This document shows positions 24,322 to 37,369 of a stretch of DNA of 64,000 nucleotides, piece after piece. The notes beneath the pieces were generated by a model. That model made no database searches and had not been told where the DNA came from. It worked only from the letters and a program-made list of their open reading frames with translations. Location: assembly GCA_007922305.1 (NCBI GenBank), contig ML677335.1, positions 19,440,246-19,504,245 of the forward strand. Direction: 5' to 3'. How positions within the stretch are numbered: position 1 is the first letter of the stretch; every line of letters begins with the position of its first letter. This DNA is from Dermatemys mawii (taxonomy: Eukaryota; Chordata; Testudines; Dermatemydidae). The position numbers and the translations under genes are program-made.

Positions 24322-27094
24322 CTACAAACAAAAGAAAAGTCACTCACTTAATATGAATAGAAATATTGTATATCGATTTCTATCCAGGGTACTCTTACAT
24401 TTTCTGGAGCTCACAAACCCGATATCAATTTTTAAAAATGCAAATCAGATGTTATCATGAAATAACACAGGGATATAATATACAGGCAAAAAAGACAACA
24501 ATAACCAATTATAGGCTTAACTGATCATGCAAAGTTCTGGAAATCTTTAAAGAAACATATGCTGCAAACTTGAATTCAAGTCTCCATTCTCTTATACAAA
24601 ATACAGTGACAGCCTAAAGTATATTCTTTAAACTATCCAGTGGATGTCCTTAATACAGTGTTTCATCAAACCAAAGATAGGATGAAACCATTTCTGCTTT
24701 TCTACCATAACAGGTAAATCCCAATATTACAAATCCTCATTTTGGAGATTTCTGCATCTTTCTGCCTCATAATAGGCTATTATTACATGTTGTCCATTTT
24801 TACAGCTTCCCAACTTATAGAAGTTATCCCCCAAGAGCAAGGCTGTCTCATGATTCAAAATGGCACATTAAATGTTGGCATGCCAGCATGACTTTGGCAA
24901 CCTATATACATTTTAATGCTATTTTGTAATAAGGATTTTCTGTTTTCTCTGATTATAGATTGTCCTCTTCCTGCAATTTGAACATTACTTTACCTGTTGT
25001 ACCACAGTGCTTTTTAACATTAAGAAATTCCCTCAAAAAAAACTATTCAGATTGAGAAATATAAGATTTCCAAATTTTTAACAAACTGTGAATTCAGTGC
25101 AGCTGAAAGGAGGCAGAATTCAAAATTGAAATCCTATATCCAAAGAACAAGTAACGCACTACAGGCAGCAAGGTGAACCCTTTTACACCAGACCACCACT
25201 GTGCTAGAATAATAAATTAGAAAGATCTCCTTAGATAGTAAGGGTACTTTGCTTGTTCTTGAATCTGTTCACATTTTATTGCTTATCCTAGATCCCACAA
25301 CTGAGACAAACCAGTTGCTGGTAAACAGGATCATCTATTCTCTCTTCAAGATGAGAGATTTGAAGCACAGCTGTCAACTAGTAAGAGGACAACAACCAGG
25401 CTATTGAGATGGAAAATGATAGGACAGTCTCCACCCCAATACCTCTGCCCAAGGTCATTTTTATTTCAATAATTCACCACTCTTGAGTTACTCTGTACCT
25501 CACTCCAGCACAGCCCTTTTATTCCTCTTCTGCATGAGGCCCATCTCTTCACAGAATCAGTAGGGTCAGTGCAGAGACAGCATATGTAGGAATGTAGCTG
25601 CCATGCCTCCTATAGTAGTGTAATTGGGCTTCAGAATTTGGTGGCTTAATGAGGAATTAATGGGAAGCATAGAGGGGCAACAGAAAGTCTATATCATATT
25701 AATACTAATGTGATCACAAGATAAATCCCACTTTGAAAGATTTCATTCATGTATTGACTCAAAAGCAAATCAGAAACTTTTCATGTTGTCAGATTTATCC
25801 ACAGAATGCAACATTATGTCAGAAATGTGAAACAGTGATCAGACCTGTTTATTTCATTACATATAAAAATAAGAAAAACATCTCTTCTATTCTAGTTTCA
25901 AAAATATATAAATAAAAGGAAGGGGAAAATGTGATTTAAGGATATTTTGACAGATGGTATTTTCCACATTAGGAAATTAGACATTGAAAAAACCCAATCA
26001 TTACAAGATAAATGTATACATTTTTCTCCCATTGATATTTTGTTATTTTCAGCTAAGAAAAAGTGTGATTAGGAAAGAACTATTATAACCCAACACATCA
26101 AAGAGAAAATACTAAGTGTTCTACAGTTGAGCCTCCATCTTCAGATACAATAAAAACAGTACCACAAAAAATTTAATTCTCAGTCAAATTATCCTTTTTC
26201 ATCAATATTATTTTTAGAGTATGGCTTTAATAAACTGAAAATCCTACCAAAGTTTCATCAAAACTTTATGCTGAATTTCTTACCACCACCAGACAATTAA
26301 TAGAAACAGCATTTTCATTCTAATTACACCTTTTGGTAGGCTTTATACAAGACAAATACGTAGACAGGTACCCAGTACTACTTCTTACATAACTTTCAGA
26401 GATAAGGCTTTTCTTCTCTCTCTTTGCTCCTTTAAGATCATTCTCAGACATATCTGGAATCAAACTTTGCCCTGACTTGCACTCTGTATACCTCCACTGA
26501 AGTCAATGATTTGGATAGATTGTATGGTAGGGAAGAATTTAGGTGGTTCTTATTTGTCTTGAAGATACATTCTCCCATCCATTCAAAACTACCATGTCAC
26601 AACCACTATCATAGGTGCCTAATTGGATGAGGCTTTGTTTGACACCTAGGTATTCAGAGCAATACTGTTCATTAACAGATTTGAGAGAGACCATTCTTAA
26701 TCTTTTCCCCCCAAAACTCCACAGATTATTTCACAGGTCTCACAGCTTTTGCAAATCTGAAAGTAAACAATGAGGACTTGGAGTCTGTTTCTCCTACATA
26801 ACAGGAAAATATAGTGCTAGTAGGCTACTTGTGGCCCCGTGGATAAATTTTGTACTACTTATGGATATAGTTTGATTTAAAGAAACAAAACCAAAAGCTA
26901 TATCTCCAGAACAGTAAGTCCTATCATATTTAGAAAAGAAGAAACAAGGTTTTAATTCAAACTACATTTTTTTCAATCACAAATGAATACTGGTTAAATT
27001 TGAAATAATACATAACACCAAAGGTATAAATTAAATAACATTTGTCATATTTAATATCTTTATTCATGTATATGCATATGCCTGATATTCATAC
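24322..27094. other. PCDH15 intron of 2.8 kb
   Basis: This is the complete intron between two PCDH15 exons. I recognise no repeat or extra exon in it. Confidence 0.6.
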
Positions 27095-27235
27095 CTTAAA
27101 TATTGTACTGGGCTCTTCATTAAGATTTACTCGGGTTACCACACGTCCTGAATTTTCCTCTACATCAAAAATGCTGGCACTGTAAGGGAACTGGATGACA
27201 TCTACTTTATACCTTACACGACTTGCTGGTGTACC
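27095..27235 (-). CDS. PCDH15: PCDH15 exon: middle of cadherin repeat EC9
   Basis: This 141-nt exon (47 codons, phase 0 at both ends) has acceptor tgtcttgcag and donor gtatga. The peptide starts [10 protein letters not shown], continues through [13 protein letters not shown] and [14 protein letters not shown], and ends STIFK. The pattern is a cadherin beta-sandwich: an F-x-V-x-x-x-S-G turn followed by the strand that normally carries LDRE. Here LDRE is replaced by LNEEP, as in known PCDH15 orthologues. The exon follows the 47882-47998 exon after a 19.9-kb intron (27236-47881 is 20,646 bp) and precedes the 24209-24321 exon after 2.8 kb. Like the preceding exon it is symmetric and could be skipped in frame. 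Confidence 0.96.
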
Positions 27236-27439
27236 CTGCAAGACAAATGCATACTTATAATTATAAGATTTCAACACAAATATTTAAATACTTTCTTAGT
27301 TTTGCACAAAATAAGAAGATGTATAAAGAATGGGATAGAAAAGAACATTGGTAAATATTATAACATAGACTGTTGGCCTATCCCCACTGGGAAAACTATG
27401 TTCATTTCTAAGGGATTCTACCAAAAAAGATACAGCTGA

Positions 27440-27650
27440 CACTGAAGAAGTCCAGAGATGAATGATGAAAATTATTAGAGGTTTGGAAAGATTTCCTTAT
27501 GAAGAAAGATTGAAAAGATGGGACTGTTTAGTTTAATTAGGACATAAACAAGGTGGGAGGGTTTACAAAATAATTAATAGAACAGAGAAGGTAAATCTCA
27601 TAATACAAGAACAAGGGAACAACAAACTGCTAAAAATAGTTGTTCACAAC
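27440..27650 (+). mobile_element. CR1-type LINE fragment
   Basis: gaagaagtccagagatgaat, then ttagaggtttggaaagattt, then gaagaaagattgaaaaga is the eroded CR1 RT C-terminal block (the region that in related copies reads RAT-K-I-GL--...-Y-ERL). It is short and out of frame. Confidence 0.65.
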
Positions 27651-27849
27651 GTTAGGACACTTGCCTCCTTCCTCAGACGTCACTGTAAAAGGCACAGCAC
27701 TGCCTATGAGCTTTTCTAAACTACATCCATTTGCACAGAGAATAAATATCATTAGCAGATCAAACAGAGTTTTCAACCACTACTACAATTTTTACATACT
27801 CAACCAATTTTCACCAGACCACTAAAAGCCACCTTTGTGGCATGGGGAT

Positions 27850-27985
27850 GCTCCATCAAATTTCAAGTTACAAGTTGAAGCTGCTCCACTTTGTATAAAT
27901 AATTGAAAGATCATTGGAGCAGGAACTTGAATTTGGATCCACCACATCCCAGGTGAGTGTCCTAACAAATAGGCTATTGGGCAGA
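27850..27985 (-). mobile_element. tRNA-derived SINE fragment
   Basis: On the minus strand the order is a tRNA-like A box (tttgttaggacactcacctgg), then a B box of the ggttcaattcc type, here eroded to aaattcaagttcc, then a tail containing ttatacaaagtggagcagc. This layout matches the tRNA-related SINEs of reptiles. It is a single eroded copy. Confidence 0.6.
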
Positions 27986-28439
27986 AGGCTGTCATTGACA
28001 GCAGCATCACAGTCTCCTTCTTGTCCTCTGTGAATGGTGCATAAGTCCCCTTATGAATTTAGTTCCCAGCAATTTTTTTCATCCAAAATTACTTGGTGAA
28101 TTTGTGCCAAACACATCAATAATTTGGGTCAACCCAAACCTGTATTTTTCAGGGAATAAACTAATTGTTTACAACATTTTGCCCAGCTCTAGTCCCGACC
28201 AGCTCCAAAGAGAGCCTGAAAATTACTTCTTAGAATAGGAATGTTTGTGCAACCTTAACTATGTGTATTTTTACACCAATAAGAAGAACATCAACAGTTA
28301 TTTTAGCTAAGACAAAACGAATGTGAAACACAAAACAACATGAAAAACAATGGAAACGAAATAAAACAAAAATACTCACTCCCACAGTGGTGGTTTCTGT
28401 GGTTCCTGTGCCATAAGACTGGGACTAGTTCCCCATTCC

Positions 28440-28665
28440 CAGACTGACACATGAGACTGCAGCATCTCTCAGGCCAAATTGGAGTGAGTGGCATTGTGAC
28501 TCAGTGTGCCAGGTCACAATACATGGAATGGGGAGCCAGGCTCAGCCCCATGGGACAGGAGCTACCCCTGCAGAGTGAGTGTGGGACATGCTCATGCTGT
28601 GCTCCCCCAATACGGCCTCCCACTTCCTGGGGACAGGACCCAACCCTCTGGGTTGTGGGGAGGGG
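28440..28665. repeat. GC-rich block, family unknown
   Basis: A GC-rich segment with random short open frames on both strands. No family is recognised. Confidence 0.3.
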
Positions 28666-30219
28666 AATGACTAAACAAATTAACAAGAAATACCCCAAAA
28701 TAGAACAAAAACTATTATTAAAATAAAATGGATTCCACGGGTCTTTAGATATAAGCCCTCATGAATCTGGGAATAAACCAAAAACTGATTGATGAGCTGT
28801 AGAAAAAAACTATGTCTATGGACAAGTTACTCTAAGTGTCCATTCTGGAGTTTCTTGAAGCCTGCTAAGAAGTATCTGGTATTGGCCACCATCAGCGACA
28901 AGATACTGGACTAAATAGACCACTGGTCAAATTTCTAACTGAATGTCCACCAATTTCTAATGGCATTGTTACTTTAATAATTAAATGCTTGGAGCCAAAT
29001 GCTGCTGTTACTCCTCTGATTCCATTCAATTTGATGGAGTTTCACAATTGTAACTGAGAGCATTATTGGGATCTATGATTTTTAAGATTTTTAGCTGGCA
29101 GGGTAAGGAACAGAGACATTGCTTAAGGTTGTCCACCTTCTAATGTGGCTTTCAGCAACATTTTAATTATAGTAAAACTTCCAAAACACCATATAGACAT
29201 ACATGTTCGTTTTTCAGTTTCTAAAGCACATCCACCTCTGTATGTAATTAAATAATTAGGATCAGTTAGTCCACAGGTGTGCAACAGGAGCTGAAAAGGG
29301 CATTTGCACCCCTGGGTCCCTGTGCACAGCAGTGGAGTTGCAGTCCAACTGCTCCTTCGATCACTTTACTTCTTGATTTAGGTATTCTGGAGGCATAAAT
29401 CACCTCAAGAGGAACAAGATGGGGGATGCCAAGAACAGGTGCTCAAGTAAGCATATGCTGCAATCCTATACAGATACACCTGCTGCCCTCTCCCTGCCTG
29501 ACAGGGAATTCTGCCACTCAACGTGCAGCTGTGCTTTAAAAAGCACCGCTGAACTGTTAGATATCGGATTTTTGCTTTACATAAAGAATCAAAAAACAAA
29601 AAGAAGGACGTACTCTTCCTTACCTGTCAAAGCTTGCTTACCAGTGGATGGAAAACACAATGTATCTATTTGATTTTAAGTAGCTACTGTAATTAACATA
29701 GTATATGCTGAGCCCTCATCCAAGGAAAGAGATTTATTATAGAAAGTCTATGTCTATCCATGCATGTGTCACACAGATCCCAGACACATTAACTACCAGA
29801 AAAACAAATTGAAAGGGGAAGCAGAGGAAATGCAAGGGAAAGTAAGAATCAATACTGGAAGGTTATAACAAATTAATTTTTCAGCTATTGTAACCTGACA
29901 TGATGACGTATTAATATTAACAGACTAAATAAACAGTATTTTCTATAGAGATTCATTTACCTGATTTCATCTCTATTAATACTAATATCTTTAAAAAAAA
30001 CATTTTCTTCAAAAGGATGCAATTAACTAATGCAGGGGATCCCAAACTGTGAGTTACAACACAATCCTGGTTGATCTGCCAGCACAGCTGCATTCTCTTG
30101 TCCAGCAAATCTTTAACTCCATGCGACTCATGTAATGTAAATAAAAGCTGCATATTTTGGACAGAGTATAGAAAAAAAATATTTTTTTAAAAAAAACAAA
30201 CTGCAAAATGTCATGTTTA
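28666..30219. other. Intron, mostly unrecognised
   Basis: Mostly AT-rich. At about 30033-30180, caggggatcccaaactgtga looks like the terminus of a hAT-type MITE, at low confidence. Confidence 0.4.
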
Positions 30220-30227
30220 ATTCTGGC

Positions 30228-32022
30228 TAGCACTGTCGATTAATCACAGTTAACTCATGCAATTAACTCAAAAAAATTAATCATGATTAATCACAGTTTT
30301 AATCGTACTGTTAAACAACAGAATACCAATTGAAATTTATTAAATATTTTGGATGTTTTTCTGTATTTTCATATATAGTGTTCTGTGTTGCAACTGAAAT
30401 CAAAGTGGTTATTATTTTTATTACATTATTATATTTGCACTATAAAAGGTAAACAAAATAAACAGTATTTTTCAATTCACTTCGTACAAATACTGTAGAG
30501 CAATCTTTCTTGTGAAAGCGCAACTTACAGCTGTAGATTCTTTTTTAGGTTACATAACTGCACTCAAAAACAAAACAATGTAAAACTTCAGAGCCTATAA
30601 GTCCACTCAATCCTACTTCTTGTTCAGCCAATCGCTAAGATAAACAAGTTTGTTTACATTTATAGGAGATAATGCTGCCCTGTTCTTATTTACAATGTCA
30701 CCAGAAAGTGAGAACAGGCATTTGCATGGCACTTTTGTAGCTGGCATTGCAAGGTATTTATGTGCCAGATATTCTAAACATTCATATGCCCCTTTAGGCT
30801 TCGGCCACCATCCTAGAGCACATGCTTTCATGCTGATAAAGCTCATTAAAATTCTAATGCATTAATTAAATTTTTGACTGAACTCTTTGGGGAAGAATTG
30901 TATGTCCCATGCTCTGTTTTACCCACATTCTGTCACATATTTCATGTTATAATAGTCTTGGATGGTAACCCAGCACATATTGTTTATTTTAAGAACACTT
31001 TCACTGCAGATTTGACAAAACACAAAGAAGGTACCAATGTGAGATTTTTAAAGATAGCTACTTTGTCGGATGCAATCGACATGCATCTGATGAAGTGGGT
31101 ATTAGCCCACGAAAGCTTATGCTCTAAAACTTTAGTTAGTCTGTAAGGTGCCACAGGACTCTTTGTCACTTCTGCAATTCCAGACTAACATGGCTATCCC
31201 TCTGATTCAAAGATAGCTACAGCACTCCACCCAAGGTTTAAGAATCTGAAGTGCCTTCCAAAATCTAAGAGGGACAAGGTATGGAGCACGCTTTTCAGAA
31301 GTCTTAAAAGAGCAACACTGATGTGGAAACTACAGAACCCGAATCACTAAAATAGAAAATCAACGCTCTGCGAGTGGCAACTCACTCAGATAATGAAAAT
31401 AAACATGCGTCAGTCCGCACTGCTTTAGATTGTTATTGAGCAGAACCCGTCATCTGCATGTTCCCTGGAATGGTGGTTGAAGCATGGAGGGACATATGAA
31501 TTTTTAGTGCATCTAGCACGTAAATATATTACGATGCCATTTACAACAGTGCCATGCAAATGCCTGTTCTCACTTTCTGGTGACATTGTAAATTAGAAGC
31601 GGGCAGCATTTTCTCTTGCAAATGTAAACAAACTTGTTTTTCTGAGTAACTGGCTGAACAAGAAGTAGGACTGAGTGATTTGCAAGCTCTAAAATTTTAT
31701 ATTTTTTTTATTTTTGAATGCTTTTTTGTACATAATTCTACATTTGTAAGTTTAGCTTTCATGATAGAGATTGCACTACAGTAGGTGTATTAAGCAAATT
31801 GAAAAATACTATTTCTCTTTTTTATAGTGCATCAATTTCTAATAAAAATAAATAAAAAGTATACACTGTACACTTTATATTCTATGCTGTAATTGAAATC
31901 AATATATTTGAAAATGTAGAAAATATCCAAAATATTTAAATAAATTGCACTCTTATTGTTTAACAGTGTGATTAATTGCATGATTAATCACAATCAATTT
32001 TTTTAATCACTTGACAGCCCTC
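30228..32022. mobile_element. Palindromic hAT transposon, two inverted 3' halves
   Basis: The termini (gcactgtcgattaatc at the left, ttaatcacttgacagccc at the right) are the hAT ends rich in gattaatc. The C-terminal dimerisation domain of a hAT transposase appears twice in opposite directions. At 30613-30846 on the minus strand it reads CLFSLSGDIVNKNRAALSP then NKLVYLSDWLNKK. At about 31540-31670 on the plus strand it is the same domain with a stop. More hAT sequence lies on the plus strand at 30880-31500. The flanks show an 8-bp duplication with one mismatch: attctggc at 30220-30227 and attcttgc at 32023-32030. It is non-autonomous and dead. Confidence 0.85.
31062..31208 (+). mobile_element. 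Short Penelope-like insertion with 12-bp target duplication
   Basis: The 147-bp insertion sits inside the hAT element and is flanked by aaagatagctac at 31050-31061 and 31209-31220. It begins with a tiny inverted piece (tttgtcggatgca). It continues through catctgatgaagtgggtatt, cccacgaaagcttatgctct and ttagtctgtaaggtgccaca, and ends ccagactaacatggctatcc. It is younger than the hAT it interrupts. Confidence 0.9.
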
Positions 32023-32789
32023 ATTCTTGCAAGTACAACAGTGCATTTCACTGCAACGTAACCTAGTTATGTACACATAGTCTGCCATTTCCAACTGTAA
32101 AAAATGGCAAACTGTATTTCAGTCTGGCATGAATCGATTTATTTTTAAAAAATAAGAAGGGTGCACTGGTGGAGAAGACAATGAAAGTCCCGGACCAGCC
32201 TATGACTACACAAAATGAGTCAGGCAACAATATAAAGAAAGTGCTAAGAAAATATGACACATACTTGAAGATTGGATTCTCCTTTACTGGATCAAATAAG
32301 TACCTGTGGCCTCAGTGTGTTATGCTATAATTGTTATTTTATATTTTTATTTACAATATTTGATTCTTTTCTAATTAGTAGAGAGTAGGGCTGGGTCTTT
32401 CCCTTATACAGCACAGAAATTCAGATTTTACATTAAACAAATTTAAAAACATAATAGAGTCTTCAAAGCTGGATAACACTTGTTATTAAAATCAACAGAT
32501 AAGCCAATGTGTTCTTTTAACAATGTTGTTAACATTTTTATGTTGCTTGTTCAGTTTTATACACTGCACTTTTATACACTGTGTTTTCTCTGTTTGACCA
32601 CCACATTTTGCTCTCAACATTTTTCAAAGTGTAGAGTACTAACACTGTATCTGTTACTCTCTGATTATCATTCCATTAATCAGCCCCTAGGAATCTCTAA
32701 GGAACAACCTTTAAGTGTCAAGACCAAGTCCTTCAGCACTGTTTAAACAATAGTTGGTCCCAAATTAAATGAATGGCTGGGTCCTTTAC
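32023..32789. other. Intron, nothing recognised
   Basis: AT-rich and unassigned. Confidence 0.5.
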
Positions 32790-33105
32790 AGCAATGATTC
32801 TCAACCATAGCTCTGGGGCCACCTAGAGGGCCTTGAGCAGGTCTCAAGAAGCTGCCAAGCAGAGCCTGCATTAGACTTGTTGGGGCCCAGGGCAGAAAGC
32901 TGAAGCTCCACCACATGGGGCTGAAGCCCCGCCACTTGGGTCTGAAGCCGAAGCCTGAGCAACATAGCTTCGCGGCAGGCCCTGTTATATGGGACCCTGG
33001 GCCTTGCTTGCTACCTCCTAACCGTGGCCCTCACTTTTATATGCAGAAAAATAGTAGTGGTGGCACAGGTGGGATTTGGAGGTTTTTATAGCAGTTTATG
33101 CTTAT
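32790..33105 (+). repeat. Interspersed repeat A, copy 2
   Basis: It begins atgattctcaaccatagctc, then tgccaagcagagcctgcatt, cagaaagctgaagctccacc, cacatggggctgaagcc and gaagcctgagcaacatagct, and ends in a ggtttttatagcag block. It lies in the same orientation as copy 1 at 22240-22580. Confidence 0.65.
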
Positions 33106-33589
33106 CCTTCTGATCTACCAAGTGGTATGTTAAACAAAGTACAGAAGCACATGTCCCTGGGATGCTGACACAGTTACAGCTGTTAGCCAGCTAGGCAAAA
33201 TGCTGATGGTGATAGCAAAAAAACCTGAGACTGTATGATGAAAGTGTAGCTGCTGTGGAGCTCTTCAAGGCTTTGCAGGCTTTGGAGTCTCCTTGGAGCT
33301 TAATTAGTCTAAATAAAATGTATACTTTTATTTTAAATAAGGTATTTCCTATTAATCAGGGCCTTCTCTGAATTTCTTATGAAAGGTATTTTTATTTGTT
33401 TTTCCAAACAGATTTTTGCTCGCTTACATTGGTTAACATAAAATCATTTATTATTCTTGTTATTATCAGTCTACCCGATTATTATCCTACTTACTTTTCT
33501 TCCTTGCCACTAGGAACCAACTATGCTCTCTTTCCAGTCAGAGACAAGATTTCTCTTAGACAATTGGCAATTCTTTTTCAGGATGCTTT

Positions 33590-33765
33590 CCCATCTGTAA
33601 ACTTACTTTCTTCCCCTCTCTCTTTGTCTATTTTGTGTACTGATATAGTAAGCTCTTTGAGATAGGAGTTCCTACTCTTATTCAATACTTAGCACAATGA
33701 GGCACCAATATTGTTTGGGGCCTCCAAGCACAGTAACTACTATTGCAACAACAATAACAGTACTA
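33590..33765 (+). repeat. Old LINE or SINE 3' tail
   Basis: gtaagctctttgagatagga followed by cttagcacaatgaggcacc and an aca/aat-rich tail matches the recurring 3' tail of old amniote L2 or SINE copies. Similar, weaker tails occur at about 42900-42990 and 46690-46795. Confidence 0.5.
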
Positions 33766-36410
33766 TCAACACAAGATGCAAACTTCCAGAACATACTCTC
33801 CCCCAGCCTATATTACAGGATGAGCTGGCTCAGGGAGGAGCTTAGTGCATCAGGGAGGTGAATACCAATTGTACTTTCAGCAATATATCATGAAACATGG
33901 TCATATCTAAGCAAACCAGTTTATGCTGTGGAAGAGCACAAAATTCAACAGAAAAATTGGTAGCTGAAATGATGGCTTCCCACCATGACAAATGTTCTGT
34001 ATGAAATCAACTGCCGACCAAACAGCCATCATGGGATCCCCTCCAGACTTGTTAAAGCAGCATTGCCTCAGGAGAGTTCAGTTAGTGGGGCACTGCACTA
34101 CAGCATTTATCAAATTTGTTCTGTTTAATCATTAAAATGGAACATGTTCAATCTTTTATACCAGTATCTGACAAAGACAATTTCAGAAAGTTCACCTCCT
34201 TTGAATTTCCAGTTGGAGTGCTGGATTAGGCATTCAGTGACTGCACCTTCCTCTCTCTACTGTATGAGCTGATGTACAGTTATAGCAGTAAAACAGTTAA
34301 ATCTGAGGGAATATAAATTACATGTTGAGAGGCTCTATGAGGAAAAACAACCTACAGCAGGGGGCAAAAAAGATATCAGATAAAGTAGGAATAAAGCTTA
34401 TTTTGCCCTGAAATTTCAGATATTTTTAGATGAATCAGACTCTGCATGACCCACTTTCACATACAGAAACCAGAAATGCTGACTGATTTTCTGAACACAT
34501 GCAGATTGCATTTAAATATCTGCATTGTACTTAATCAGACAAATAATCAAAAGCCAATTTTCTCTGAAAGTTTCATGAAATATGACTGGTAACTTTCAAT
34601 TGCATTTACTAATATGATACAAAATAGCTATGCTGTTATTGATCATGCATTCTACGCAGCATGTCAAATAATTATCGGTAAGTACAACAGTGAACTTGCA
34701 GTGCGAACTGCATCAAAAACAGGTGGAGAAGAAAATATAATTTTACTAAAAACCAGAACTCTTATGCTACTCGAATATATTCTGCTGATGATAAACAAGA
34801 GGCACTGAGAACACAAATGTATTTCTGTTAAAACTATAAAAGATAGCTCCATTGATACAATGGTAATGAACACTGCAGAAATGCATAGCTGCCAGATTTT
34901 ACTCATGGTGAATAGTATATCAGAAATTGATAGGACTAATCAAGGAGTAAGGAACTACTCAATATGGGTAATGTAGCAGAATTTGGCTCTATTTATTTGG
35001 ACTAAAATCACATATTTTACACAAACGTGTAAACATTTAATTCCAGTTGCAAACTGGTGGTCCCAGTTTTACATATGGTTAAAAAGAACTTATCTGTCAC
35101 AATACAACAAGTTTAGAGCTTAATCCTTCCTGATTCTTACAAGGGTGCACAGTGGGGCTAGGGCAGAAGGAACCTTTATCCATCTGTTGTGCAATCTGTA
35201 GACAAGCCAGTCATCTCAGTAGTCCCTAGTCCCCTGGTGGTACATGGCATCCTGATGGGCGTGAAGTGAAATTAGGGTAATGAACCTGATCCTCACTTCG
35301 TAATGGCCTGAAGCACAGGACTGGCATATAAGGGAAAGCATACACAATAAAAGGGCTTCGTAGTGGGGACACCCTTCCTACACACTGTAAAGTTGGGACA
35401 GTGAAGGACTGCACATCCAACTCAGGGGGGCTATGTCTAATGGACCCTTAATGGTGTATTTTAAGAAAGAACATGGTTAATTATTAAAGTATTTAATTGG
35501 ATATAATTATAAAGATGTTCAGATCCTTGCAAACATGAAAAATTTCAAAGAGATCATAGTGTACCAAGGTGATTATACATTCAATGTCAAGAGGAAACCC
35601 AACTTAGTAATTTTTCTTCAACATATAATTAGCAAGACATTACTTATTCAAATCCACATGATTTTGTTCAGAATGACAATCATATTATATCTGGAAGACT
35701 AAAACCTATTATTATTATTAAGGAGCCACACACTAGGTAATTAAATTCACAAAGCTGTGACTGTGACTACAGATTCTGATGCAGCTTCCAAATTTGTTTT
35801 TATGTGATCATTTCTGAAAGCAACAAAATCAGGATAATGATACAGAGATAGGCCACAATGTAAGTGACAAAATCACCAAAGATGACTTAGAACTGCATAA
35901 AATTTTTCAACTGCAACTGTTTTGGCAAAGAATGCAGATTTGGCAACACTGAAACATTTCAGAAATTCATACTGATTTCAGCAATTTCAATCAAGAAGAA
36001 AAAATCAAAAACATTCTCAAAAAAATAAATGTTTCATTTCAACATTTTTGAAATAAAAGTTTTGCCTTTTCAATTCAAAATAAATTTTTGCTTTGAAATG
36101 GCCTTTAATAATTAAAAAAAGGGCTAAAACATGCTTGGAATAGAAATGAAACATGTTCTTTTAGATTGAAACGAATGAGTCACTTATCCTGAAACTAATC
36201 CTAAAAAAAGTAATTCTTAAAAAATTATTTTTCAATTGGCTGAAAATTTTGGAAAAAAATTGTTTTTGTTTTGATCTGAAACTTTTTATTACTGGAGTTG
36301 CCAGAGAACTGAAAAATGCATTCTTCACTTAGCTCTCCGTTAAACTTTTACCTGTATTTTAAATAATTTTGGATGCAAGCCATAGTCCCATGTCTATAAT
36401 GGGACTCAAC
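33766..36410. other. Intron, nothing recognised
   Basis: AT-rich and unassigned. Small open frames at 34614-34906 and 35226-35420 have no known domain. Confidence 0.5.
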
Positions 36411-36660
36411 GGCTATGTCTACACTGTAATTAAACATCCATGGCTAGTCTATGTCAGCTGACTGAGGCTTACACAGCCCTGGCTACTGGGCTTTAAAATT
36501 GCTATGAAGACTCGATGAGTCCCAGAGCTCAGGCTCCAGCCCAAACTCAAACCAAAACATCTACAATTTCAATTTTACAGTCCTGCAGCCCAAGCCCTGC
36601 AAACCCAAGTCAGGTGACACAGGACAACCACAGGTAATTAATTGCAGTGTAGACATACCC
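36411..36660. mobile_element. Complete MITE with gtctacact inverted termini
   Basis: The left end ggctatgtctacactg and the right end cagtgtagacataccc are inverted repeats differing at one base. It is 250 bp with no coding capacity. The middle contains gagctcaggctccagcccaa. The insertion flanks do not show a clear duplication. Confidence 0.85.
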
Positions 36661-37369
36661 CAACACTCGCTAGGTAAAACTGTTCATTAAGCCACTAAGT
36701 TAGCAATATGCAGGGCAAGAGCAACATAAAACACCATTTCTCAGTTTTCCTCTCACTGCGACTGTTAGGTACTATGTTAGAAGTCGGCATTTATGATTGC
36801 CAAATGTTTGGGCCATCCATGGTATGCACCATTTCTAATATATGGCTTAACCCAGTGTTTGTGGGGCTGGGTCTTCTGGTCTTTTTTTACATAGCCAAAA
36901 TTCCTACTTCCCTCAATAAGAACGTTGTCTGAGAAAAGTATGCAGGACTGAGCTGCTTGTATCAGATTCCACACCACTTAAACCATGCAAGGAGGCTGTG
37001 GAAGAAGCTAGGAGCAGAGTGGCCACATGGAGCTGCCTGTTAACCTCTCAAATGACCTCAGTGGCCCTATATCACTCTGAATGGAAGGCTGCAATGGCAG
37101 CAAGCCAGAAGAAGGGCCATGGGATGTTGATGATAGCAATAAAATAGCATTGATCTCTTAGAGAATGTTGTTCATATATATAGTAGAACACCATTTATCC
37201 AAGTCTCCATTTTCCAGTTCTCTATATTAATCCAACAACCAGCCATCTGGGGCTAACAGCAGTGGGGCTAGGGCTGTCAGCTCCTAGTAGGGTTGACATC
37301 CTGAGCCTCGCCATGCACAAGGCTGACAGCTCAAGCCGCTTGCTCATTCAGATTTCTGGTTATTTGATC
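36661..37369. other. Intron, nothing firmly recognised
   Basis: Unassigned intronic sequence. Confidence 0.4.
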
